Assembly (NCBI RefSeq): GCF_000712295.1
Contig: NZ_JMKI01000026.1
Coordinates: forward strand, 62,001 to 126,000
Source: Synergistes jonesii
GTDB lineage: Bacteria > Synergistota > Synergistia > Synergistales > Synergistaceae
Direction: 5' to 3'
Length of the DNA stretch: 64,000 nt
Both the position numbers and the translations under genes were made by a program. Below the pieces are notes generated by a model. The model did no database searches. It was given only the letters and a program-made list of their open reading frames with translations, and was not told the DNA's origin. Shown here in pieces: positions 9,829-18,414 of this stretch (its first letter is position 1; every line of letters begins with the position of its first letter).

Positions 9829-10434
9829 ATGAGAATGAACGGCAAAGAAATTAAGGCGGCAAATGAGAGAACGGTGGCGGCAGAGAAAAAGGCGGCGGGG
9901 GCGGGGCTTTCGGTATCGCAGATTATGCTCGTCGCGCTGCTGCTTGCGTCGGGCGCGGTGATGAAGTTTTTCATCGGATCGATATTTTCGGCGGGCATGA
10001 AGCCGAACTTCATCATCGCGATGTACTGCCTGGCGATACTTCTCGTAAAACCGAAGCTTAAGGATGCGCTCATCATTGGGCTGCTCGCAGGAGCGGTCTG
10101 CCAGTTTTTTCCTGGCACTCCTTACCTTAACTTCCCGAGCGAGGCGGCGGGAGCGGCAGTGATGGCGCTTTTCGTGATGGCCGGGCGCCGCGCCGGCGGG
10201 GCTCTGATGCCCGCGCTGTCGACGTTCGTTTCGACGGTGGTGAGCGGCGGCGTTTTCATGATTCTACTTTACGCACTTTTCTTCTCAGGCGGAAGCAGAG
10301 TTCCGGCCCCTCTTGCGCTATTTCTCGGAATAATCTTCGGCACTGCCGCAGTCAACGCTCTCATCGTGCAGCTCCTCTACCTGCCGGTAGCGGCGGCGAT
10401 GCGCATCCGTGCCGACGTAAAGAAGGAGCACTGA
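9829..10434 (+). CDS. trpP: ECF transporter S component, TrpP-like tryptophan uptake
   Basis: A 201-residue integral membrane protein with about five or six hydrophobic segments after a charged N-terminus of some 30 residues. The GMKPNFIIAMYCLAILL segment (about residue 56) and the LKDALIIGLLAG that follows resemble TrpP, the predicted tryptophan-binding S component of energy-coupling-factor transporters. The Trp-specific T-box immediately upstream supports this substrate independently. Start: ATG 9829 (or 9835) after AAGGACAG. Genes for two ATPases and the T component follow at once, so this is a dedicated (group I style) ECF transporter, whereas the Firmicute TrpP proteins I know of are usually encoded alone. 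Confidence 0.85.
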   Translation: MRMNGKEIKAANERTVAAEKKAAGAGLSVSQIMLVALLLASGAVMKFFIGSIFSAGMKPNFIIAMYCLAILLVKPKLKDALIIGLLAGAVCQFFPGTPYLNFPSEAAGAAVMALFVMAGRRAGGALMPALSTFVSTVVSGGVFMILLYALFFSGGSRVPAPLALFLGIIFGTAAVNALIVQLLYLPVAAAMRIRADVKKEH

Positions 10435-10436
10435 CG

Positions 10437-11273
10437 ATGATTCGCATCGAGAATCTTTCGTTCATCTATGAGGGCAGTGAGAAAAAAGCTCTCAGCTCCC
10501 TTTCGCTGCACATTCCGAAGGGCTCTTTTGCCGGCGTGACCGGCGCAAGCTGTTCAGGCAAGAGCACGCTTCTGCGAGCGGTTGCGGGAATAGTGCCTCA
10601 CTTCATGCGCGGGAGGTTCTTCGGCGCGGTGAAGGTTAACGGCGTCGACACACTTGACACCTCGCCGCAGAAGCTTGCTGCGACAGTCGGTTTCCTCGGC
10701 GAGGATATCGAAAGTCAGATGATCTGCGAAACGGTCGAAGAAGAAATTCTTTTCGGGCTTGAGAACTTCGCCGTTCCGCACGGCGAGATAGAAGGGCGCA
10801 TCGAAAGGGTTATGGAAATGTTTTCGCTCGCGCCGCTGAGGAAAAGAAAAATATCGTCACTCTCCGGCGGTCAGAGACAAAAAACTGCCCTTGCCGCCGT
10901 GATAGCGCTTTCGCCGCAGCTGCTCATACTTGACAATCCTTCGGCGGAGTTGGATCCGGTGGCTACCGAGAGCCTTTACGAAGCGCTTTCAGCTCTCAAT
11001 TCGCGCGGCGTGACGATAGTGACGGCTGAACAGAAGCCGGGAATCCTCTGCCGCTTCGCGACGCATATGACGGTGATGTCCGAGGGTCGCGCGGTACTGA
11101 ACGGCAGCGCGCAGCAGGTGATGGACGAAACGGAGCTTCTGAGGAGCGCCGGCGTCATGCTCCCACGCAGGGCCGAGCTGAGCGGGCGACTCGCCGCCGA
11201 GGGGCTCTACAGAGGAGGAACGCCGCTTAACATACCGAGTGCTGCGGAAATGATAAGGGGAATGGCGCAATGA
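10437..11273 (+). CDS. ECF transporter ATPase with degenerate catalytic residues
   Basis: A 278-residue ABC ATPase of the EcfA/CbiO type. Walker A is GASCSGKST (about residue 38) and the signature LSGGQRQK (about 142) is perfect. However, after Walker B the usual catalytic Glu is replaced: the sequence reads LILDNPSAELDP where family members read DEPTxxLDP, and at the H-loop position it reads TAEQKP rather than an EHD/THD-type motif. Its own ATP site should therefore bind but hydrolyse poorly, while its signature can serve the partner's site. It starts three bases after trpP and overlaps the second ATPase by four bases. Confidence 0.9.
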   Translation: MIRIENLSFIYEGSEKKALSSLSLHIPKGSFAGVTGASCSGKSTLLRAVAGIVPHFMRGRFFGAVKVNGVDTLDTSPQKLAATVGFLGEDIESQMICETVEEEILFGLENFAVPHGEIEGRIERVMEMFSLAPLRKRKISSLSGGQRQKTALAAVIALSPQLLILDNPSAELDPVATESLYEALSALNSRGVTIVTAEQKPGILCRFATHMTVMSEGRAVLNGSAQQVMDETELLRSAGVMLPRRAELSGRLAAEGLYRGGTPLNIPSAAEMIRGMAQ

Positions 11274-12085
11274 AGGTAATCGAATTCAAAAACGTATCCT
11301 ACGGCTGCGGAGAGGGGAATCTTCTGACGGACGTATCGTTCGGCATACAAAAGGGCTCCTTTACCGCGCTCGCCGGAGAAAACGGCGCCGGCAAATCGAC
11401 GCTCTGTCGTTTGGCTGCCGCGCTGCTTCGTCCCGTCAGCGGAGAAGTCATTAGCAACGGCTTAAGCACGTCAAAAGAAAAAACGGCCCGCTTCGCCGCG
11501 TTCACAGGCTTTCTCTTCCAGAATCCCGACCGGCAGATATGCCGTTCGACCGTCCGCGAAGAGATGGCCTTCGGCCTCAAATACACAGCTCTCGGCGGCA
11601 GGGAAGCGGAGCTCGCGCTCTCGGAGACGATCGAAGAGTTCGGCTTCGCGCCTGAGCGGGAGATATTCAGCATGACCCGCGGCGAGCGCCAGATGCTTGC
11701 GCTGGCTTCCGTACTCGTGCGCAAGCCGGAAATACTCGTAGCGGACGAGCCGACGTCCGGACTCGACGCCCGCCAGTACGCCGTCGCCGCCGAGAAGCTC
11801 AAGGAGGCGCGCAGACGCGGCGCTACCGTTCTCATGGTCACGCACGATATGGAACTCGCCGAGGAGACGGCCGACGAAATGCTCGTCGTAGCTGGCGGCA
11901 GAATAACGGCGCACGCGCCAGTAGAGGAGATTTTTTCCGACCGCGCGCTGATGAAAAGATCTTCGCTGCGGCAGACGGAGATACGCGAGATCGCCGCGCT
12001 GCTCGGCGGAGACTTCGCGAAAGCCGCCTCGGCCTACGAGATGGCCGAGATAATAAAAAATAAGCGGAAGAGGATGGTGGCGTAG
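11270..12085 (+). CDS. ECF transporter ATPase, catalytic partner
   Basis: A 271-residue EcfA-type ATPase. It keeps Walker A GENGAGKST (about residue 38), Walker B with DEPTSGLD and an H-loop THD, but its signature is altered: MTRGERQ stands where LSGGQRQ is expected (about residue 139). Paired with the preceding gene product it gives one fully canonical composite site (this Walker A/B plus the partner's LSGGQ) and one degenerate site. The coding region overlaps its neighbour upstream and abuts ecfT downstream. Confidence 0.9.
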   Translation: MKVIEFKNVSYGCGEGNLLTDVSFGIQKGSFTALAGENGAGKSTLCRLAAALLRPVSGEVISNGLSTSKEKTARFAAFTGFLFQNPDRQICRSTVREEMAFGLKYTALGGREAELALSETIEEFGFAPEREIFSMTRGERQMLALASVLVRKPEILVADEPTSGLDARQYAVAAEKLKEARRRGATVLMVTHDMELAEETADEMLVVAGGRITAHAPVEEIFSDRALMKRSSLRQTEIREIAALLGGDFAKAASAYEMAEIIKNKRKRMVA

Positions 12086-12844
12086 ATGGATGGGCTTTTT
12101 GAATGCACCGACAGTGACGGCCTTATATACAGAATCAATCCGTCGGTTAAGTTGATCATCGCGTTCGCCGCGGGCATGTCGGCCTTCGCCGTCAAAAGCG
12201 TCGCCGGAGCGCTCTTCATAGCGGTTCTCACCATCTTAGCGGCGGCGCTTTCCGGCCTCGGCAGAAAAGCCCTGTCTATGGCGCTGCTGCTCGCGAAGAT
12301 ATCGACTCTCCTCTTTCTGATTCAGCTGCTCTGCGCTGGAGGAGGAAATGTGATATTCAGGGCTGGTCCGCTAAGGATAACGGACGAGGGCGTTTTCTTC
12401 TCTCTGCTGATGGTCGCGAAGCTCATCGCGGCGTCGCTGCCCCTTATGCTCGCTCTTTCGGCGACGAAACGCGGCGACCTCGCCAACTCTCTCGTGCAGA
12501 ACTGCCGGCTGCCATACAAATACGCTTTCGCGCTCACGGCGACGCTTAAATTTATACCGGCTCTTGCCGGGGAAATGGCGCAGATCATGGAGGCTCAGCG
12601 CGCCCGCGGCGTGGACTTCGACGTACGCAATCCGCTGAAGAAGGCGGCGCTTGTCGCGCCTCTCTGCCTGCCCCTAATGCTCTCCTGTGTCCGCCGCACG
12701 GAAAACAGCGCGATCGCGGCTCAGCTTCGCGGCTTCGAACTTCGCAGGCGCGACAGCGGATACAAAAAATATCCGATAGGGATAAAGGACGCGTCCGCCG
12801 CAGCGCTCAGCGCCGTCGCGCTCGTTTTCGCGTTTATGCTCTGA
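12086..12844 (+). CDS. ecfT: ECF transporter transmembrane component EcfT
   Basis: A 252-residue membrane protein of the EcfT/CbiQ family. About five hydrophobic segments are visible (for example residues 22-60, 70-90, 105-130 and the C-terminus), and the cytoplasmic coupling region includes the typical Ala-Arg-Gly pattern in EAQRARGVDF (about residue 170) and a second Ala-x-x-Arg-Gly in AAQLRGF (about 210). These coupling helices contact the two ATPases. It begins immediately after the stop of the second ATPase and ends the T-box operon. Confidence 0.92.
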   Translation: MDGLFECTDSDGLIYRINPSVKLIIAFAAGMSAFAVKSVAGALFIAVLTILAAALSGLGRKALSMALLLAKISTLLFLIQLLCAGGGNVIFRAGPLRITDEGVFFSLLMVAKLIAASLPLMLALSATKRGDLANSLVQNCRLPYKYAFALTATLKFIPALAGEMAQIMEAQRARGVDFDVRNPLKKAALVAPLCLPLMLSCVRRTENSAIAAQLRGFELRRRDSGYKKYPIGIKDASAAALSAVALVFAFML

Positions 12845-12867
12845 CTTGGGTGCTGCCGCTCTACGCG

Positions 12868-12933
12868 ATGCTGATGGTAGTCGGTGCTGTAGGATTGTTG
12901 ATAGCTACGTTCATAAAGCTCGGTCCGTTCTGA
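12868..12933 (+). CDS. possible 21-residue hydrophobic peptide
   Basis: An ATG-initiated frame of 21 codons encodes a single hydrophobic stretch ending in IKLGPF, shaped like a one-helix membrane microprotein; an upstream GTG at 12850 would make it 27 residues. No good ribosome binding site is visible, and the stop codon lies inside a perfect inverted repeat. It could equally be the remains of an EcfT C-terminus in another frame. Not recognised. Confidence 0.25.
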   Translation: MLMVVGAVGLLIATFIKLGPF

Positions 12934-12941
12934 ACGGACCG
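12921..12941. repeat. 10-bp inverted repeat after ecfT
   Basis: CGGTCCGTTC and GAACGGACCG flank a single T. No T-run follows, so it is an atypical terminator at best; it may be an operator for the GntR-type regulator gene downstream. Confidence 0.6.
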
Positions 12942-13096
12942 CCCTAAGCGGGGTGCGTTAAGGCGGTGGGCGCGCAGAGTTCGTTCCTATGAATTTTTTG
13001 CGCAGCCTGCCGCCTTGTATTTATTTGCGGAAATATTTTATAATAAACTCAAGAAAACGGGGAGCATAAAAACTACAAGTTCGTTGGAGGAGCGAA

Positions 13097-13768
13097 ATGC
13101 CTAATATCATAAAAGTGCCGACACTCGGGGAGCTGGCTTATGAAAGCATAAAAGCGCAGATACTGTCGTGCAGGATACTTCCGGGCGAAAAAATAAACAT
13201 CGATCAGTACTCCGCGGAGCTTGGGGTCAGCACGACGCCGGTGCGTGAAGCGCTGTCGAAACTTCAGAAGGAGGGGCTCGTGCAGTACGTGCCGCGGATG
13301 GGATGGAAAATATCGAAGATATCGAAACAGGAATTCCGCAAGCTGCAGGAAGTAAAATCGCTGTTGGAAATAACGCTCGCCGAGCGAGCGCTGCCGTTCA
13401 TAAAGAGCAGCGACATTCCGCAGCTGACCGCCCTCAACAATCAAATGAAGGATTTGGCGAACTCCTTCGCCGGAGGCAAGCCTGACCTTGAGAAACTGCT
13501 TGAAGCCAACGACCTCTTCCATATGTACATCTTCAGATTCTACAATAACGACATCATGATAGAGATACTTCAGCAGACGTGGAACAACCTCAGATACGCG
13601 AGGCTCATCTGGATATCGTCGCAGGAATTCTTCGATAAGTTCTACGACGAACACAACGCCATCATCGACGCGATAAAGAACAAGGACCGCGACGAGCTTC
13701 GCAGCGCTGTGGAAAAACATCTGCACTGCGGGCTCGGCTACATGGAAGAGTGCCTGGAAGATAAATAA
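13097..13768 (+). CDS. GntR-family transcriptional regulator, FadR/FCD subfamily
   Basis: A 223-residue regulator. The N-terminal winged helix (about residues 8-75) contains the GntR hallmark sequence around LGVSTTPVREALSKLQKEGL, and the C-terminal all-helical FCD domain (about 85-215) carries the Asp/His ligand pattern (ANDLFHMYIF, the DEHNAIIDAI segment and VEKHLHCGL). FCD regulators usually respond to small organic acids through a bound metal. The ATG follows GGAGGAG at 13085-13092. It is a single gene; no target is evident in the window. Confidence 0.9.
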   Translation: MPNIIKVPTLGELAYESIKAQILSCRILPGEKINIDQYSAELGVSTTPVREALSKLQKEGLVQYVPRMGWKISKISKQEFRKLQEVKSLLEITLAERALPFIKSSDIPQLTALNNQMKDLANSFAGGKPDLEKLLEANDLFHMYIFRFYNNDIMIEILQQTWNNLRYARLIWISSQEFFDKFYDEHNAIIDAIKNKDRDELRSAVEKHLHCGLGYMEECLEDK

Positions 13769-13945
13769 CCGCTGAGCTCATAGAAAGGTGAAGCCGGCTT
13801 CGCCTCGTCCAATACGCGCGAAGAGAGGCAGAAATGGCAAGGCTTCTCGTCGCTTTTTTGCAGAAATTGATGCGTCGTCCTTAGCTTCGATTTATCGCGT
13901 TTAGTTTTGCCATTGAGAAAAAAGCAAATTCTTTTCATAAAAATA

Positions 13946-13974
13946 TTGACGAATACTGACCAAAGATATATAAT
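13946..13974 (+). promoter_or_regulatory. ctsR promoter with overlapping CtsR-like operator
   Basis: TTGACG (13946-13951), 17 bases, TATAAT (13969-13974) form a strong promoter. The stretch TTGAC-N6-TGACC (13946-13961) resembles, in reverse orientation, the tandem GGTCAAA-type heptamers that CtsR binds, and it overlaps the -35 box, which fits autorepression. The match to the second heptamer is imperfect. Confidence 0.7.
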
Positions 13975-14021
13975 CCAATTTGTAAAATTCATGCGGGAGA
14001 TATTTTCCCGATGAAACGGGA

Positions 14022-14516
14022 GTGAAGACTGTGTCGGCATCGAGCCTTACGAGCAAGATAGAAGAGTATATCGAACAGCTTCTCGAAGAAAATGGGAGCG
14101 GTGCTATCTCTTTGAGGAGGAAAGATCTGGCCGAGCTCTTTGAATGTGTTCCGAGCCAGATAAACTACGTTCTGCGCAGCAAATTTGCGCCGGAAAACGG
14201 CTTCCTTGTGGAAAGCCAGCGCGGCGGCCACGGCTATATCCGTGTCGTGCAGCTGACGTTCAAAAACTGCGACGAGGAGGTCACTCACATCCAGGACCTT
14301 ATCGGCAGCCGCACTTCGGAGCAGGAGTCGAAGCGGCTTCTGATGAACTTGCAGAACAGGAAGCTTTTATCTGCCCGCGAGCGGCTGTTGATAGAAGTCG
14401 CGCTCCGCAGTCAGGATGAAAACGGCAGGGCTCTTTTCGACGTTTCGATTCACAAGCGCGAAATAATGAGAGCGGCCCTGCTGAAAAAATTACTTACGAG
14501 CCTTGCGCTCAGTTAG
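14022..14516 (+). CDS. ctsR: CtsR repressor of heat-shock genes
   Basis: A 164-residue CtsR homologue. The N-terminal winged helix contains RKDLAELFECVPSQINYVL and the glycine-rich wing RGGHGYIRV, in which the family usually has RGGGGYIRI; the C-terminal half is the dimerisation domain. CtsR represses clp genes at normal temperature and is released on heat or protein stress. It heads the ctsR-mcsA-clpC operon, 11 bases before mcsA. The listed start is a GTG/ATG region just upstream of VSASSLTSKIEEYI; GGGAG precedes it. Confidence 0.92.
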   Translation: MKTVSASSLTSKIEEYIEQLLEENGSGAISLRRKDLAELFECVPSQINYVLRSKFAPENGFLVESQRGGHGYIRVVQLTFKNCDEEVTHIQDLIGSRTSEQESKRLLMNLQNRKLLSARERLLIEVALRSQDENGRALFDVSIHKREIMRAALLKKLLTSLALS

Positions 14517-14527
14517 GGGGCGGCACC

Positions 14528-15043
14528 ATGTTGTGCGACCAGTGTAAAGTTAAGCGCGCTGAGGTACACCTTGTTACTGTTATCAACGGAGAACGCTGTA
14601 TACGACATCTATGCCGCGAATGCGCCGAAAACAGCCTGCGTACCGACGACGTATCGAATTTGATGAGGCTTTCATTTTCTCTCGAAGGCCTTATGGGTAT
14701 AGAAGAAGCGTTCAAAGAATTGGTTTTGCCCGCTCTACGCGGCGTTCAGCCGCAGGCAAAACAGCCGCGTCTATGCCCGCATTGCGGAGCGGAACTGCCC
14801 AGCTCAATGTTTGAAAGCACGCCGATGGCCAAGCCGGCGCGAGTACAGAAGAAGATGACGCTTGAGGAGGAGATCGCCGATCTGACGCGCAAGATGCAGA
14901 AGGTTGTAAAAAACGAAAATTACGAACTTGCCGCAAAGCTGCGCGACAGAATATCCGAGCTGAAAAACCCGGCTTTGGAAAAAGATGCGGCGGAAAATGG
15001 AACGGCGCAGGAAGGAGAAAGCCCGAACGACAATGAGGCCTGA
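14528..15043 (+). CDS. mcsA: McsA-like zinc-finger/UVR protein
   Basis: A 171-residue McsA homologue with paired CxxC motifs (CDQCK and CRECA near the N-terminus, a CPHCG further on) and a C-terminal UVR motif (ENYELAAKLRDRI). In Firmicutes McsA activates the arginine kinase McsB and modulates CtsR and ClpC. Here the mcsB gene that normally lies between mcsA and clpC is missing: clpC begins 11 bases before the mcsA stop. McsA may therefore work only as a zinc-dependent CtsR/ClpC modulator in this organism, unless mcsB is elsewhere. Confidence 0.9.
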   Translation: MLCDQCKVKRAEVHLVTVINGERCIRHLCRECAENSLRTDDVSNLMRLSFSLEGLMGIEEAFKELVLPALRGVQPQAKQPRLCPHCGAELPSSMFESTPMAKPARVQKKMTLEEEIADLTRKMQKVVKNENYELAAKLRDRISELKNPALEKDAAENGTAQEGESPNDNEA

Positions 15044-17507
15044 TTTCACCGAAAGAGGCAAGCGCGCCTTTCAGATAGCTCAAGACGAAGCTCTGAGAAT
15101 GGGGCATGAGGTCGTCGGCACGGAACATATCCTGCTGGGGCTTTTGCTCGACGGAGATACCTATATTCTGCGCCTTCTTGCAGAGTACGGCCTTACGGCA
15201 GACGCCCTTGTAAAGGAAGTAGAAAAATACGCCGGAGCCGGTACTCCGCGTGAAGAGAAGGTCGACCTTCCGATGAGCGACCGCGCTAAGCTCGTTATGT
15301 CTCTCGCGGTGCGTGAAGCGGCGCGCATGAGGGTCGCCTACGTTGGAACGATTCATATCTTCCTCGCCCTGCTCGCCGAGGAGGAGGGAATGGCTGCGCG
15401 CCTGCTTTCCGCTCACGGCCTGAACCTTGAGGACTGCCGCAAATTTTTTGCGGCCGAGACGGAGGGAGACACTCAGGAACGGGAAGAGCCGCAGGATGAG
15501 CCGCGTTTCGAATGGCAGCCTCCGCGTCAGCCGTCGGTCGTCCAAAAGACGCCGATGCTCGACCAGCTTGCTATAGACCTCACGCAGATGGCGAGAAAAA
15601 ACGAGCTCGATCCGGTCATAGGGCGATCAAAGGAAATCCGCCGCGTCGTGCAGATATTGTCCCGCCGCACTAAGAACAACCCCGTGTTGATAGGCGAGCC
15701 GGGAGTCGGAAAGACGGCCGTAGCGGAGGGGCTCGCCCAGAAGGTGGTCAACGGCGACATACCGGAGATACTGAGGGGCAAGCGCGTGATGCAGTTGAAC
15801 GTGGCGAACCTCGTCGCCGGCACTAAATACCGCGGCGAATTCGAAGAGCGCATGAGACGCCTCGTACATGAGATACGCGAGTCGAAAAACGTGATTCTCT
15901 TCATAGACGAAATACACACGATAGTCGGAGCAGGCGGGGCTGAAGGAGCTGTCGACGCGGCGAACATCTTGAAGCCGAGCCTCGCGCGCGGAGAATTCCA
16001 AGTGGTCGGTGCGACGACGATCAGCGAGTATCGCAAATACATCGAAAAGGACGCGGCGCTGGAAAGGCGTTTCCAGCCCGTGCAGGTCGACGAGCCCACC
16101 GAAGAGGAAACTGTGCAGATTCTAGCGGGGTTGCGCGACAGATACGAGGCGCACCACGGCGTGAACATAACGGATGCGGCGCTCGAAGCCGCAGCGTCGC
16201 TGTCGAAGCGCTATATAACCGACCGTTTTCTGCCCGACAAGGCTATAGACCTTATCGACGAAGCGTCGGCCCGCGCGAGGATAAACACGCTCGAGCTGCC
16301 GGACGATATAAAGGCGCTCGAACGCAATATCGAGGGGATACGCAAGGAAAAAGAATCCGCCGCGGCGCGTCAGGAGTTTGAAAAGGCGGCGCTGCTGCGC
16401 GACGAAGAGCGCAAAACAAAAGAGCGCTACGAGGAGATGCGCAGGGAGTGGACTCAGGCGCAGAGCCGGATAAAGCCGGACATCAGCGCGGAGAACATCG
16501 CCTCGATAGTCTCGGAAACGACCGGCATACCGGTGACTCAGCTCACGGAGGAGGAGAGCCGCAGACTTCTGCACATGGAGGAGGAGCTGCGCACGCGCCT
16601 CGTCGGACAGGACGAAGCGCTCTGCGCCGTGGCGCGTGCGGTGCGCCGTTCAAGGAGCGGCATGAAAGACCCTAAGCGCCCCGTCGGGAGTTTCCTCTTC
16701 CTCGGGCCGACCGGCGTAGGCAAAACGGAACTCGCACGTTCACTCGCGGAATTCCTTTTCGGCAGCGAGGACGCGATGATTCGCATGGACATGAGCGAAT
16801 ACATGGAGCGCCACGAGGCGGCGAAACTGATAGGCGCGCCGCCGGGCTATGTCGGCTACGAGGAAGGCGGCAAGCTGACAGAAGCGGTGCGCAGGAAGCC
16901 TTACTCGGTCGTTCTTTTCGACGAGATAGAAAAGGCCCACCCGGACGTATTCAACATAATGCTCCAGCTGCTCGAGGATGGGCGCCTTACCGACGGGCAC
17001 GGGCACGTCACCGACTTCAGGAACTGCGTCGTGATAATGACGAGCAACGTCGGCGTTTCCGACGGCATGGGAGGCCGTGCTCTCGGCTTCGGAAGCAGGG
17101 ACGAAAGAAGCGACGCGGACATGCGCAAGATGCGCGAGACGATACTGGAAGCCGCGAAGAAGACCTTCCGTCCGGAATTCCTGAACCGCATCGATGAGAT
17201 ACTCGTATTCTCCCCCCTCGGCAGGCCCGAGCTGCTGAAGATCGTCGACATAATGCTCAAAGACGTCATAAAAAGGGCGAACGGCAGCAATATAGAAGTC
17301 GTAGTAGACGATTCTGCGAAAGAGCTTATCCTCGACAAGGGCTACAATCCGAAATATGGAGCGCGCCCGCTTCGCCGCACGATACAGAAGATGATCGAGG
17401 ACGAAATATCCAACAGGATGCTCGAAGGCGGAATTTCCGCGGAAGACAAGATAACTATAAAGCGCAGCGGTGAAAGTTTCGATTTCACGGTCGGCGCGAA
17501 AAAATAA
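15033..17507 (+). CDS. clpC: ClpC-type AAA+ unfoldase
   Basis: A protein of 824 residues with the full class I Clp/Hsp100 design: two N-terminal Clp_N repeats (about 1-145), AAA+ domain 1 with Walker A GEPGVGKT and Walker B LFIDEIH, a middle domain containing a UVR-like [15 protein letters not shown]+ domain 2 with GPTGVGKTE and [10 protein letters not shown], and a C-terminal D2-small domain ([11 protein letters not shown]). It unfolds proteins for ClpP. I chose ATG 15033, after AAGGAGAAA, because [20 protein letters not shown] is the family's normal beginning; a longer frame from 14985 is not needed. Confidence 0.97.
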   Translation: MRPDFTERGKRAFQIAQDEALRMGHEVVGTEHILLGLLLDGDTYILRLLAEYGLTADALVKEVEKYAGAGTPREEKVDLPMSDRAKLVMSLAVREAARMRVAYVGTIHIFLALLAEEEGMAARLLSAHGLNLEDCRKFFAAETEGDTQEREEPQDEPRFEWQPPRQPSVVQKTPMLDQLAIDLTQMARKNELDPVIGRSKEIRRVVQILSRRTKNNPVLIGEPGVGKTAVAEGLAQKVVNGDIPEILRGKRVMQLNVANLVAGTKYRGEFEERMRRLVHEIRESKNVILFIDEIHTIVGAGGAEGAVDAANILKPSLARGEFQVVGATTISEYRKYIEKDAALERRFQPVQVDEPTEEETVQILAGLRDRYEAHHGVNITDAALEAAASLSKRYITDRFLPDKAIDLIDEASARARINTLELPDDIKALERNIEGIRKEKESAAARQEFEKAALLRDEERKTKERYEEMRREWTQAQSRIKPDISAENIASIVSETTGIPVTQLTEEESRRLLHMEEELRTRLVGQDEALCAVARAVRRSRSGMKDPKRPVGSFLFLGPTGVGKTELARSLAEFLFGSEDAMIRMDMSEYMERHEAAKLIGAPPGYVGYEEGGKLTEAVRRKPYSVVLFDEIEKAHPDVFNIMLQLLEDGRLTDGHGHVTDFRNCVVIMTSNVGVSDGMGGRALGFGSRDERSDADMRKMRETILEAAKKTFRPEFLNRIDEILVFSPLGRPELLKIVDIMLKDVIKRANGSNIEVVVDDSAKELILDKGYNPKYGARPLRRTIQKMIEDEISNRMLEGGISAEDKITIKRSGESFDFTVGAKK

Positions 17508-17559
17508 AATAAAGATCCGGGGATGCGGAAAGCGCATCATTCGGCGATAATCAAGAAAT

Positions 17560-17600
17560 GCTCCCGATCATCGGAATCGATAGATGATTGGGAGCAAACT
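17560..17600 (+). terminator. probable terminator after clpC
   Basis: GCTCCCgATCATC (17560-17572) pairs with GATGATtGGGAGC (17583-17595); a short T-containing stretch follows. It lies about 50 bases past the clpC stop and separates the operon from the cluster downstream. Confidence 0.5.
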
Positions 17601-17659
17601 TTATACCCGCTATCAAGTTTTAGTTTCCTGTTACTTTCAAATAAAAGCCAGAGATATTA

Positions 17660-17708
17660 TTGACATATGCCGAAAACTATGATAGGCTAAACCTGAAAAT
17701 GACATATG
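17660..17708 (+). promoter_or_regulatory. promoter region of the Fe-S cluster operon with repeated TGACATATG
   Basis: TTGACA at 17660-17665 with TAGGCT 17 bases later could be a weak promoter. TGACATATG occurs twice, at 17661-17669 and 17700-17708; the second is part of the palindrome GACATATGTC. The pair may be an operator for the DUF134 regulator encoded in the operon. Confidence 0.45.
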
Positions 17709-17743
17709 TCATAAATTCGATTGAGGCGGAGGAGGTGAAAACC

Positions 17744-17980
17744 ATGTCTAGAATGGATGGAACAGGTCCGATGGGACTGGGAGCAAGAACCGGTTTAGGC
17801 CGTGGGGCTTGTGCAGGCAATCCCAGCTTGAGGAAAGGAATGCAGTTCGGACACGGCTTTGGCCGCCGTATGGGGTTATGCCGAATGCTACCAGGAAGCA
17901 CGAAAGATTGTCTGCTGGCTCGAAAAAGCTTGCTTCAGGAAGCTTTGAATGCCGTCGAACAGGAATTAGCAAAGATGTAA
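17744..17980 (+). CDS. DUF5320 family small Gly/Arg-rich protein
   Basis: A 78-residue protein with the family's N-terminal signature MSRMDGTGPMGLGARTG, a Gly/Arg/Cys-rich middle and a short C-terminal helix (LLQEALNAVEQELAKM). Members of this family are of unknown function and are found beside NifX-like and MinD/Mrp-like genes in anaerobes, as here. ATG 17744 follows GGAGGAGGTG. It is the first gene of the cluster and is intact. Confidence 0.82.
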   Translation: MSRMDGTGPMGLGARTGLGRGACAGNPSLRKGMQFGHGFGRRMGLCRMLPGSTKDCLLARKSLLQEALNAVEQELAKM

Positions 17981-18036
17981 GCTGATTGCAGCGGCATAGG
18001 GGGTCGCTCCTGTGCCGCTGTGACAGGAGGTGAACC

Positions 18037-18414
18037 ATGCCAAGACCGAAAAAGCGGCGAAAAGTTTGTTGTTTGCCGGTTCGTACTGAATTCGCACCGG
18101 TAGGCGAGCCTTTTCATTCGGGTGATGCAGTTATGATGACGGTGGACGAATATGAGGCGATTCGCCTTATTGACCACGAAGGATTCAACCAGGAGGAGTG
18201 TGCGGGTTATATGAACATCGCCCGCACAACCGCACAACAGATCTACAACGATGCCCGAAAAAAGCTGTCCATTTCACTGGTAGAAGGCAAGCCGCTCGTG
18301 ATCAGCGGAGGTGAATACCGGCTTTGTGAGGGCAACGAGCCATATTGCGGCTGCAGCGGGTGTCATCGTCACCGCCGTGGTCGGATGGAAACAACGGAAG
18401 GAGGAAACCAATGA
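18037..18414 (+). CDS. DUF134 (UPF0251) helix-turn-helix protein
   Basis: A 125-residue DUF134 protein: the family-typical basic start MPRPKKRRKVCCLP, a conserved DEYEAIRLIDHEG segment, a helix-turn-helix around CAGYMNIARTTAQQIYN (about residues 62-80) and a Cys-rich tail (CEGNEPYCGCSGC) that could bind a metal or cluster. Probably the local regulator. RBS ACAGGAGGTGAACC. The C-terminus overlaps the next start by four bases. Confidence 0.87.
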   Translation: MPRPKKRRKVCCLPVRTEFAPVGEPFHSGDAVMMTVDEYEAIRLIDHEGFNQEECAGYMNIARTTAQQIYNDARKKLSISLVEGKPLVISGGEYRLCEGNEPYCGCSGCHRHRRGRMETTEGGNQ

